NCBI GenBank assembly: GCA_028711675.1
Contig: JAQTRT010000135.1
Coordinates: 1 to 8,452, forward strand
Direction: 5' to 3'
Length of the DNA stretch: 8,452 nt
Source of the DNA: a bacterium
GTDB taxonomy: Bacteria; Spirochaetota; JAHITG01
Part shown: one piece after another, positions 1 through 6,365 of the stretch
How positions within the stretch are numbered: position 1 is the stretch's first letter
How the letters are laid out: each line of letters opens with the position of its first letter
Position numbers and translations under genes: made by a program
Notes under the pieces: generated by a model
What the model was told of the DNA's origin: nothing
The model's database searches: none
Seen by the model: only the letters and a program-made list of their open reading frames with translations

Positions 1-44
1 CCATCTTTCAGCGGTTTAAAATAAGTCTGATATATTTTATTCAT
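1..44 (-). CDS. Possible 5' end of a gene leaving the window on the left
   Basis: On the minus strand an ATG at 44-42 opens a frame of 14 codons (MNKIYQTYFKPLKD) that is still open at the window edge. The fragment is too short to identify. Upstream on its own strand there is only a weak purine stretch and no good Shine-Dalgarno sequence, so the start is uncertain. If real, it lies about 157 bp downstream of the barrel-protein gene on the same strand, with the inverted repeat at 109-170 between them. It could equally be a chance open frame. Confidence 0.3.
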   Translation of the reverse strand, partial: MNKIYQTYFKPLKD

Positions 45-108
45 TATTTCTTGGCCGGTGACGATCCGGGAACAGGAACACGCTCTCAGTCGTGCGCCTG
101 AAGCTGTT

Positions 109-170
109 TTCTTTGCAGGGGCATGGTCCGGTCCGTGAACAGGCCGCGGAGACCGTACCCCTGCAAAGAA
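109..170. repeat. Inverted repeat / long hairpin with 13-bp perfect arms
   Basis: TTCTTTGCAGGGG (109-121) is the exact reverse complement of CCCCTGCAAAGAA (158-170). The interior can pair further but imperfectly: GGTC 125-128 with GACC 151-154, or TCCG 127-130 with CGGA 147-150. The hairpin begins 31 bp beyond the stop codon of the minus-strand barrel-protein gene. No T-tract follows on either strand, so it is not a standard intrinsic terminator. It could protect the mRNA 3' end, be a bidirectional or factor-assisted terminator, or be one copy of a dispersed palindromic repeat. Confidence 0.7.
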
Positions 171-201
171 GACTGTCTGGAGAATCCCGCAGAAAATGTT
201 C

Positions 202-987
202 TTAGAACAGTTTCAGCGTGTAATTCAGCGTGATAAAGATATAATGTTCCTTTTCAATAACCTTGGTGTCCAGGTCCGGATTAAATGCAGCCTCATAAAC
301 ATACTGCGGGGACAGGGACAACGCGGGTGAAAAGACATAGTTGAACCCTGCATAAACCCGGTTGTTGACCAGGCCTATTTTATTGAAGCCCGCGCCACTC
401 GGTTTGGTTTCTTTGTCATTGACGGCGCCGTAGAATATTTCCTCGCCCAGGATGGCGATGAGGGAAGGGGTCAGCGCGTAGTTGACGGCGACCATTTCAC
501 GGATCAGCATGGAGAAACCGCTTCTTTCCTTGTCGGTCTTGTATACATTGGCAAAGATGGTGTTGTGCAGGATGATGCGGTTGATGAGCGTGAGCTTGTC
601 CATCTTATATTCGACGGTCGGGAGGAAATCGATATTGTGGGAGAGATAATACGTGTCGGTCTTGTTGGGTCTGTTCTTGCCGTCCGTGGGGAATCCCATG
701 TAATAATACCAGAGCGGCAGTTTGATCTTGATGTCCCCGCATTTCATGATATAGACCGGACCCACGAATAATTCCCAGAGGAACGTCTCCTTGAACTTGA
801 CCTTAGGGTCGTCGATGCGGTTGAACTCGTACCTGTGCCCGGCCATTACCACGAACGCAAGACTGGGTGAAAGAAGTGCCGTGGCATTAAGATATTCCCA
901 TGTCCGGCCTGTGGTCGGTGTGGCGGAAAGATCCGTCTGGACAAGAATGATGCTTAATAAGGATAAAAAGATGATAAGTTTTTTCAT
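202..987 (-). CDS. Secreted, beta-rich probable outer-membrane protein (DUF2490-like, tentative)
   Basis: This is a 261-residue protein. Residues 1-22 form a signal peptide (MKK, then a leucine/isoleucine-rich core, with a plausible cleavage after about Ala22). The mature part is rich in alternating hydrophobic and polar stretches with many Tyr, Phe and Trp residues, and it ends in Phe, as many outer-membrane barrels do. Late segments such as NRVYAGFNYVFSPALSL resemble paired transmembrane beta strands. The overall look recalls the DUF2490 family of small barrels, but that is recognition by eye and not a firm assignment. The ATG is supported by AGGAGG six bases upstream (plus-strand 994-999). 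The gene is transcribed away from the chemosensory operon from a divergent promoter. No substrate or partner can be inferred, and a functional link to chemotaxis rests only on position. Confidence 0.8.
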   Translation of the reverse strand: MKKLIIFLSLLSIILVQTDLSATPTTGRTWEYLNATALLSPSLAFVVMAGHRYEFNRIDDPKVKFKETFLWELFVGPVYIMKCGDIKIKLPLWYYYMGFPTDGKNRPNKTDTYYLSHNIDFLPTVEYKMDKLTLINRIILHNTIFANVYKTDKERSGFSMLIREMVAVNYALTPSLIAILGEEIFYGAVNDKETKPSGAGFNKIGLVNNRVYAGFNYVFSPALSLSPQYVYEAAFNPDLDTKVIEKEHYIFITLNYTLKLF

Positions 988-993
988 CGTAAC

Positions 994-999
994 CCTCCT
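994..999 (-). promoter_or_regulatory. Ribosome binding site of the barrel-protein gene
   Basis: On the minus strand the sequence reads AGGAGG, six bases before the ATG at 987. This is a near-ideal Shine-Dalgarno sequence and fixes the start that gives the signal peptide. Confidence 0.85.
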
Positions 1000-1110
1000 G
1001 ATGAATTTTTTTTATCGTCAACACAGACCCAGTGTGTCAGCATCCTGCTCCGTGCGGTGTCCTTTAGCCCCGGATAAACCGGATGGTCCCCGTATCTGTG
1101 ACTTTTTCAG

Positions 1111-1140
1111 TTAATATATTTTATTTAATTTTTTTGTCAA
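1111..1140 (-). promoter_or_regulatory. Sigma70-type promoter for the barrel-protein gene
   Basis: Read on the minus strand there is a perfect -35 box TTGACA (1140-1135), then either TATATT (1118-1113) after 16 bp or TATTAA (1116-1111) after 18 bp. The surroundings are strongly A/T-rich. Transcription would begin near 1105, giving a leader of roughly 118 nt before the ATG at 987. The leader contains small potential hairpins, for example ACACA 1021-1025 with TGTGT 1033-1037, but matches no riboswitch I recognise. Confidence 0.65.
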
Positions 1141-1156
1141 AAAAAAATGAAATTAC

Positions 1157-1185
1157 TTGACAAAGAGATGTTTATGGGATATTAT
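1157..1185 (+). promoter_or_regulatory. Sigma70-type promoter of the chemosensory operon
   Basis: TTGACA (1157-1162), a 17-bp spacer and TATTAT (1180-1185) give a perfect -35 box, ideal spacing and a five-of-six -10 box. An A/T-rich tract lies upstream. Transcription would start near 1192, leaving a leader of about 55 nt before the cheW ATG. I see no sigma28 or sigma54 type promoter here, which suggests housekeeping-sigma expression and not control by a flagellar cascade. Confidence 0.75.
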
Positions 1186-1246
1186 GAGAGTATGCCAGGA
1201 GCGCAGCCTCATCCTTAGTCCGAACTGAAGCGTAAGGAGCGGAATC

Positions 1247-1768
1247 ATGGAAAAAATAGAGAAGACCGCTGGCCGGAGCAGGGCTTCCCTGAAAGGCAGG
1301 AAATACCTGGCCTTTTCCCTTTCCAGCGAAGTGTACGGTATCGATATCCTGAAAGTAAAGGAGATCATCGGCGTGCCGGAGATCACACACGTGCCCAGGC
1401 TGCCCGCTTTTATCCGGGGAGTGGTGAATCTGCGGGGAAAAATTATTCCGGTCCTGGACCTGCGCCTGAAGCTTGATTTTGAACCCAGGGAGTATGATGA
1501 GAGGACCTGCATCATCATCCTGGAAGTGGATACTGCCGAGGGTCTGATCCAACTCGGTGTAATCATTGACCGGGTCCTGGATGTCATGAACCTGACCCAG
1601 GAACAGATCGAACCTTCACCCAGCTTCGGGGTGAAGATCAATACTGCCTTTATCCTGGGAATGGCTAAAGTGAACAACAAGGTCATTTCCATTCTCGATA
1701 TTCAGCAGCTGCTCACGACAGAAGATATGAGCCAGCTTCAGTCTGTTGCCCAGGAACAGCCCCAATAG
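1247..1768 (+). CDS. cheW: CheW, chemotaxis coupling protein
   Basis: The 173-residue protein is a single CheW/SH3-like domain spanning about residues 17-157, with short polar tails. It bridges chemoreceptors to the P5 domain of CheA in membrane arrays and has no enzymatic activity. Diagnostic stretches are YLAFSLSSEVYGIDILKVKEI (19-39, shown by its pattern of alternating hydrophobics), VNLRGKIIPVLDLR (60-73), which contains the conserved Arg63 of the receptor/CheA contact region, and LGMAKVNNKVISILDI (137-152). The length is normal for the family. AAGGAG at 1234-1239, seven bases upstream, supports the ATG. It is the first gene of the operon, directly downstream of a strong promoter, and ends 30 bp before the receptor gene. 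A CheV is excluded because no receiver domain follows. Confidence 0.97.
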   Translation: MEKIEKTAGRSRASLKGRKYLAFSLSSEVYGIDILKVKEIIGVPEITHVPRLPAFIRGVVNLRGKIIPVLDLRLKLDFEPREYDERTCIIILEVDTAEGLIQLGVIIDRVLDVMNLTQEQIEPSPSFGVKINTAFILGMAKVNNKVISILDIQQLLTTEDMSQLQSVAQEQPQ

Positions 1769-1784
1769 CGTTTCCCGATCGATC

Positions 1785-1791
1785 AAGGAGG
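1785..1791 (+). promoter_or_regulatory. Strong ribosome binding site of the receptor gene
   Basis: AAGGAGG at 1785-1791 lies seven bases before the ATG at 1799. It is the strongest Shine-Dalgarno in the operon, in line with receptors being needed in excess over CheA and CheW. Confidence 0.85.
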
Positions 1792-1798
1792 TTTTACC

Positions 1799-3436
1799 AT
1801 GAATCTTTCAATGCGGAAAAAAATATTCTTCCTCATCGCCCTGATGATCCTTGTCTTTTTCCTGGGATTAGGCACCCAGTTCCTGAAAGTGAGGGATGTC
1901 ATCCGGGAGGGCATGAGCGCCATGGAAATGCTGACTTTTTCGGAGTCCATGAGGAGCAGGATCAATGACCATCTGAAATGGATGAACGACCTTTATTCTT
2001 CTTTTATTTCCGGCCGGGTCTTTAACGGCCAGCTGGACCCGAAACAGTGCGATTTCGGCAAATGGTATTATTCTTTTCAGTTCGACGGGAAGGATAATGT
2101 GTTTGACCGGAAGATGAAACCTTTATTCGATGCGATCGAAGCCCCTCATCTCCAGCTGCATACGTCCACCCGGAGGATCGTGGAACTGATGAAGCAGGGG
2201 GACCGGAAAAAAGCTTATGACGTCCTGAATAAAAACGTTATTCCTGCTTTTGAGAGCACTCGGGATCTGTTGTCCGGGATGATGAGCATAATCGGGGAAA
2301 AAGAAAAGAACTACATGAATTCCTATTATAAGATCCGGGAAGGGATCAGCCGGTTCCTCCTGATCTTTTCCATCCTTTTCATCATTGTCATCGTGCCGTT
2401 ATCTGTTTTTGTCGTGCAGAGTATACTCAAGCGTATCGGTCATGTTACGGTGAATCTGGCTTCCAGTTCCTCGCAGATGAACAGCGCCTCCAACCAGCTT
2501 TCTGAGGCATCCCAGTCCATTGCCAAAGGTACGGTCCAGCAGGCGGAATCGATCCAGGAAACATCGGCCAGTCTCATGCAGATCATCGCCATTGCCGCGC
2601 AGAACGTGGATAATGCCAAACACGCCAACCAGTTCATGGAGAATACCACGAAACTGGTCGATACCGCCCAGGTGGGTATGGAGAGCATGGCCGCGGCCAT
2701 GAGGGATATTGTTTATTCCAGCCAGGAGATCGGAAAGATCATCAAGACCATTGATGAGATCGCGTTCCAGACCAACCTGCTGGCGCTGAACGCGGCCGTG
2801 GAAGCCGCGAGGGCCGGTGAGGCGGGCGCGGGTTTTGCCGTTGTGGCCGATGAGGTGAGGAACCTGGCCCAGCGGAGCGCGGAGTCGGCCAAGAACACTC
2901 AGAACCTTGTTGACGATGTAGTGAAAAAGATCAGGCTGGGCGAGGATATCGTGGAAGGGACCCAGAAATCCTTCAGCCAGGTGGTGGAAGCCACGAACGG
3001 CGTTGTCCAGGCTGTCAGGGAGATCACCATCTCATCGGACCAGCAGAGCAAGGGTATCGAGGATATCCAGCAGGCTATCACGGAACTGGAGAACGTCATC
3101 CAGAAGAACGCTTCCACATCGGAAGAGACCTCCTCCGCGGCCGAGGAGCTCCACTCTCAGGCTGAATCCATACTGGGCATCGTGAAAGAACTTAATACGG
3201 CTGTCTTCGGGAAAAAGGATGTGATGATCTTCTCAGGCAAGTCCCCGGCTCTCAGAGGAAAACCGGGAGCTCCGGAGAGGCACATGCTGGCCCAGTCTCC
3301 TGAAACGGAAAAGAAAAAGAATTTCAGGATCCTGCCGAACACAGGAAAAGGCACGAACAAGGAAGTGAAACCTGACGAGATCCTGCCTCTCGATGAGAAG
3401 GAGATGGGCGGTTTCAAGGATTTTGAGAAAGCATAA
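1799..3436 (+). CDS. Methyl-accepting chemotaxis protein with extracytoplasmic CZB-like sensor and no HAMP
   Basis: A 545-residue transmembrane chemoreceptor. TM1 spans about 9-29 and TM2 about 186-208, enclosing a sensor of about 155 residues. The sensor contains H58-x-x-W61, C84-D-F-G-K-W89 and H117-x-x-x-H121, the pattern of a CZB zinc-binding domain. Only about ten residues separate TM2 from the start of the signalling coiled coil, so there is no HAMP domain. The hairpin tip is the conserved IAFQTNLLALNAAVEAARAG (321-340). Counting from the tip, Q247, E254, Q261 and E443 fall at the positions of the Tsr methylation sites. An 80-residue polar tail (466-545) ends with GFKDF (538-542) plus three residues, a possible CheR tether. 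CheR and CheB/CheD from the same operon should modify it. The family and topology are secure; zinc binding and the ligand are inferred. Confidence 0.96.
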   Translation: MNLSMRKKIFFLIALMILVFFLGLGTQFLKVRDVIREGMSAMEMLTFSESMRSRINDHLKWMNDLYSSFISGRVFNGQLDPKQCDFGKWYYSFQFDGKDNVFDRKMKPLFDAIEAPHLQLHTSTRRIVELMKQGDRKKAYDVLNKNVIPAFESTRDLLSGMMSIIGEKEKNYMNSYYKIREGISRFLLIFSILFIIVIVPLSVFVVQSILKRIGHVTVNLASSSSQMNSASNQLSEASQSIAKGTVQQAESIQETSASLMQIIAIAAQNVDNAKHANQFMENTTKLVDTAQVGMESMAAAMRDIVYSSQEIGKIIKTIDEIAFQTNLLALNAAVEAARAGEAGAGFAVVADEVRNLAQRSAESAKNTQNLVDDVVKKIRLGEDIVEGTQKSFSQVVEATNGVVQAVREITISSDQQSKGIEDIQQAITELENVIQKNASTSEETSSAAEELHSQAESILGIVKELNTAVFGKKDVMIFSGKSPALRGKPGAPERHMLAQSPETEKKKNFRILPNTGKGTNKEVKPDEILPLDEKEMGGFKDFEKA

Positions 3437-3506
3437 CGCCCCTGCTGCCCGGGAACGGAAATGATCCTGCGGCTTCGGTCTTTTAACGGACAGTGGGTTA
3501 ATAATT

Positions 3507-4337
3507 ATGAAGAATGAGAATGAAATACTGGCCAAGATCTCCAACCTGCTGCTGGACCGGACAGGTATCTTTATCCGGGAGAATCATCTGCCTGCCCTGA
3601 AGAACAAGCTGAACAGGATACTGCGCGACTGGAAACTGAGTGATTATGAAGAATTATACAATATACTGGTCCATGATGATTACAGCGAGAAGTTTTTTGA
3701 CGTGGTGAACGAGATCTCGGTCAATGTGACCGATTTTTACCGCCAGTTCGAGCATTTCCTCTTTGTCCGGGATAATTTTGTGCCGGAATACCTGAAGATC
3801 AACGGCCAGCCGTGGAAGATCAAGGCCTGGAGCGCGGCCTGCTCCACCGGTGAGGAGGCTTACAGCATCCTGATGTCCCTTCTGGACGGATTCCACAGGA
3901 TGAACGTGAATAAGTACGCTGTGAAGCTTGTGGCATCGGATATATCCACGCGCGCGCTCGGTACGGCCAGGCAGGGGGTTTACGACCTGGAGAGGGTGAA
4001 AGAGAAACTCCTGGAGGAAGAGGGGTTAACACGTTATTTCCAGAAAGGTTTCGGCAAGAACGAGGGTATGGTCAAGGTGAAGGATTTTCTCCAGAAACCC
4101 ATTGATTTTATCCGTTTGAATTTAAATGAAGAGATACCTTTTTCCAGGGAATTTGACATTGTTTTTATAAGGAATGTCCTGATCTATTTCAGCAAGGAGA
4201 AACAGGGCGAGATCCTGAGCCGCATCTGCCAGACCATGAAAACAGGCAGTTATCTCTTCCTGGGCTATTCGGAAACAGCCCGGGATCTTTCGCTGCCCCT
4301 GGAATATGTCCAGCCTTCCGTGTACAGGAAAATATAA
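3507..4337 (+). CDS. cheR: CheR, SAM-dependent chemoreceptor glutamate methyltransferase
   Basis: A 276-residue cytoplasmic enzyme that methylates receptor glutamates using S-adenosylmethionine; its length is typical. The N-terminal helical domain covers about 1-75. NVTDFYR (73-79) is the usual junction motif. The SAM-binding loop is WSAACSTGEEAYSI (108-121), followed by acidic SDIS (144-147). RNVLIYF (222-228) and LGYSET (252-257) complete the methyltransferase fold. The beta-subdomain loop QKGFGKNEGMVKV (179-191) has the glycine-containing, longer form seen in pentapeptide-binding CheR proteins such as E. coli's. The ATG has only a weak upstream GGG (3495-3497), so translation may be modest, as expected for an adaptation enzyme. 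It sits 70 bp after the receptor gene, the largest gap in the operon, and 17 bp before cheA. Confidence 0.97.
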   Translation: MKNENEILAKISNLLLDRTGIFIRENHLPALKNKLNRILRDWKLSDYEELYNILVHDDYSEKFFDVVNEISVNVTDFYRQFEHFLFVRDNFVPEYLKINGQPWKIKAWSAACSTGEEAYSILMSLLDGFHRMNVNKYAVKLVASDISTRALGTARQGVYDLERVKEKLLEEEGLTRYFQKGFGKNEGMVKVKDFLQKPIDFIRLNLNEEIPFSREFDIVFIRNVLIYFSKEKQGEILSRICQTMKTGSYLFLGYSETARDLSLPLEYVQPSVYRKI

Positions 4338-4354
4338 ATGACAGGAATGACGCG

Positions 4355-6346
4355 ATGAATAAAGAAGACCTGATAAAAAAGATAGCGGAAGAATTCATCC
4401 TTCTGGACGGACAGGAGCCGGAACAGGCGAAAAACCTCTCCGGCCTTGTAGAGCAGCTGCAGGACCTTTCAGTCCGGCAGGAGATTGTGCGGAACATGAA
4501 GGCTTATCTTCAGGATATCATAGAGCGGAAGATCCAGCCGGATGAGAAGAGGAAGAAGGAATTCGCGTCCTGGATCGAGGAACTGCGGCCGGGTTTGACC
4601 GGAGAGAAGGCCGGACAGGCACCGGAAGCAAGGACGATCGCCATAAAGGATGAAGATGTCGAACTGTATGAATTGTTCCTCATGGAGACCGGGGAGAACC
4701 TGGAACGCGTTGAAAAGGATATCCTGGAACTGGAGAAGGATAAAAGCAATCCGGAGCTGATGAAGTCGGTCTTCCGGGGATTCCATAATATCAAGGGAAT
4801 CGCTAAATCCTACCAGTTCGATCAAGTAGGCGATCTTTCCCATAAGCTGGAGGACCTTCTGGACCTGGCGCGGAACAACAAGATAGAGATGAACGAGCAG
4901 TTCTCCAGTCTGATCCTGAAAGGCGTGGACCTTATCCGGGAAATGCTGAAAGGTACGGATGAGGGATTAAAGGATAAGCTTATCATCATCCGTGAAGTCG
5001 ATATGACCCGTCTTTTTTCCCAGGTGGATGAATACATCGGGCAATACAGTTTCAGTGCCGCGGCCGAAGAACAGACCCGTATCCCGGCTGTCGCAGGCCC
5101 TTTGCCTGAGGCCCGGCCGGAAGCAGCGGAAACCAAGAGCCCGCCGGCCCCGGTGGTCCCGTCCAAACGGATCCCGGTCACTCCCGGATTCCTCAAGGTC
5201 GAAACCAGGAAAATGGACCAGCTTGTGGAAATGATCGGTGAGCTTTCCATCGTGACCAATATGCTCTCGGGATACGTTCCGCTCAAAGAGATGAAGGATA
5301 AGCATGTGGACCGCACGCTTTCCCAGTTCCAGAGGATCACCAAGACCATTGAAGATATCTCGCTGAAGCTCAGGATGATCCCGGTACGGGACATGTTCAA
5401 TAAAATGGAAAGGATCGTCCGGGATTACAGGAACAAGAGCCGCAAGAAGATCAACCTGATGATCTCAGGCGAGGAGACAGAAATGGACAGGAACATGGTG
5501 GAGGAACTGTACGAACCCATGGTCCATCTGATCCGCAATGCCTGCGATCACGGTATCGAGCTGCCGGAAACGCGGGAACAGGCGGGTAAACCCGGACAAG
5601 GGAGCATACAGCTCAAGGCGTATTATAAAGGCAGGGATATCGTCATTGAGATCGCGGATGACGGCATGGGCATGGATCCGGAGGCTCTGTACCGGAAAGC
5701 CGTTGAAAAAGGCATCGTGAACCAGGGCGATAAGGTCAAGGATGATGACCTGTACCGGCTCATCTTTCATCCCGGTTTTTCCACGGCTGAGACTGTAACG
5801 GATGTCTCGGGACGCGGTGTGGGAATGGATGTGGTGCTCAGGATGGTGAACCGGTTCCGAGGCAAGATCAGCATCCAGACGGACAAGGGCGCGGGCACGC
5901 TCTTCCGTATCGTCCTTCCCCTGACCCTGGCCATCATCGACGGCATCATCGTGCGCGTGGCCGCTGAAAAGTTCATTATTCCGGCTGAGTCCGTGAAGAA
6001 GACCTTTAAACCCCTGGAGGACCAGTATTCCATGGTCATGAACAAGGGCGAAATGCTCTTTGTGGAAGAGGAATTCCTCAGGCTGATAAGGCTCGAACGC
6101 CTCTTCGGACTGAAATCCGAACTGCAGCGGCAGCCCTGGGAGAGCGTTGTGCTCATGGTGGAAGGACGTTTGAAGAATTACTGCCTCATGGTGGACGAGA
6201 TCGTGGGCAAGCAGGAGATCGTGATCAAGAGCCTCGGTTCTTATCTTAAAGGCGCACGCGGTGTGGCCGGCGGAGCCATCTTGAATGACGGACGCATCGG
6301 CCTGATCCTTGACGTGTCTGACCTGGAAATCCTGGAAGAAGCATGA
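4355..6346 (+). CDS. cheA: CheA, chemotaxis histidine kinase with N-terminal extension and no P2
   Basis: A 663-residue hybrid-type kinase of the array core that autophosphorylates and passes phosphate to response regulators. Residues 1-95 are an unusual charged helical extension. The P1 HPt domain follows (about 98-230), with phospho-acceptor His144 in FHNIKG. An Ala/Pro-rich linker (about 232-277) leads straight to the P3 dimerisation helices (about 279-365), so the P2 regulator-docking domain is absent. The P4 ATPase shows the N box HLIRNACDHGIE (391-402), the G1 motif DDGMGMD (435-441), FHPGFST (471-477) and the G2 motif GRGVGMDVV (487-495). P5, the CheW-like domain, spans about 525-663. 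All catalytic motifs look intact. AGGA at 4343-4346 supports the start. cheD follows after 19 bp. Kinase identity is certain; the role of the extension is unknown. Confidence 0.97.
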   Translation: MNKEDLIKKIAEEFILLDGQEPEQAKNLSGLVEQLQDLSVRQEIVRNMKAYLQDIIERKIQPDEKRKKEFASWIEELRPGLTGEKAGQAPEARTIAIKDEDVELYELFLMETGENLERVEKDILELEKDKSNPELMKSVFRGFHNIKGIAKSYQFDQVGDLSHKLEDLLDLARNNKIEMNEQFSSLILKGVDLIREMLKGTDEGLKDKLIIIREVDMTRLFSQVDEYIGQYSFSAAAEEQTRIPAVAGPLPEARPEAAETKSPPAPVVPSKRIPVTPGFLKVETRKMDQLVEMIGELSIVTNMLSGYVPLKEMKDKHVDRTLSQFQRITKTIEDISLKLRMIPVRDMFNKMERIVRDYRNKSRKKINLMISGEETEMDRNMVEELYEPMVHLIRNACDHGIELPETREQAGKPGQGSIQLKAYYKGRDIVIEIADDGMGMDPEALYRKAVEKGIVNQGDKVKDDDLYRLIFHPGFSTAETVTDVSGRGVGMDVVLRMVNRFRGKISIQTDKGAGTLFRIVLPLTLAIIDGIIVRVAAEKFIIPAESVKKTFKPLEDQYSMVMNKGEMLFVEEEFLRLIRLERLFGLKSELQRQPWESVVLMVEGRLKNYCLMVDEIVGKQEIVIKSLGSYLKGARGVAGGAILNDGRIGLILDVSDLEILEEA

Positions 6347-6352
6347 TCTGAA

Positions 6353-6358
6353 AAGGAG
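6353..6358 (+). promoter_or_regulatory. Ribosome binding site deciding the cheD start
   Basis: AAGGAG lies seven bases before the ATG at 6366. The open frame extends upstream to an in-frame ATG at 6309 inside cheA, but that would add 19 residues unlike any CheD and lacks this site. Confidence 0.85.
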
Positions 6359-6365
6359 CAATGAT

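Noticed and set aside
109..170. Intrinsic terminator for the barrel-protein gene
   Set aside because: The hairpin is strong, but no T-run follows the stem on either strand, so I list it only as an inverted repeat.
791..1114. A 107-codon plus-strand open frame over the start of the barrel gene
   Set aside because: It runs across the signal-peptide end, leader and promoter of the minus-strand gene, and has no ribosome site or domain.
1192..1218. Eight-codon upstream open frame in the cheW leader
   Set aside because: It would begin at the predicted transcription start with no ribosome site; it is most likely chance.
1153..1692. A 179-codon minus-strand open frame opposite cheW
   Set aside because: It is a shadow of cheW and crosses the operon promoter; its translation is rich in Arg and Ser without any domain.
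3462..3486. Hairpin plus TTTT between the receptor and cheR genes as a terminator
   Set aside because: Only about three pairs flank the TTCG loop and the T-run is four long; this is too weak, and the operon clearly continues.
5465..6361. A 298-codon open frame on the minus strand
   Set aside because: It lies wholly opposite cheA, has a composition typical of an antisense shadow (many His and Asp) and no recognisable motif, and cheA is certain.
6309..6365. Upstream ATG extending cheD into cheA
   Set aside because: The added 19 residues do not resemble CheD; the ATG at 6366 has a clear AAGGAG at the right distance.
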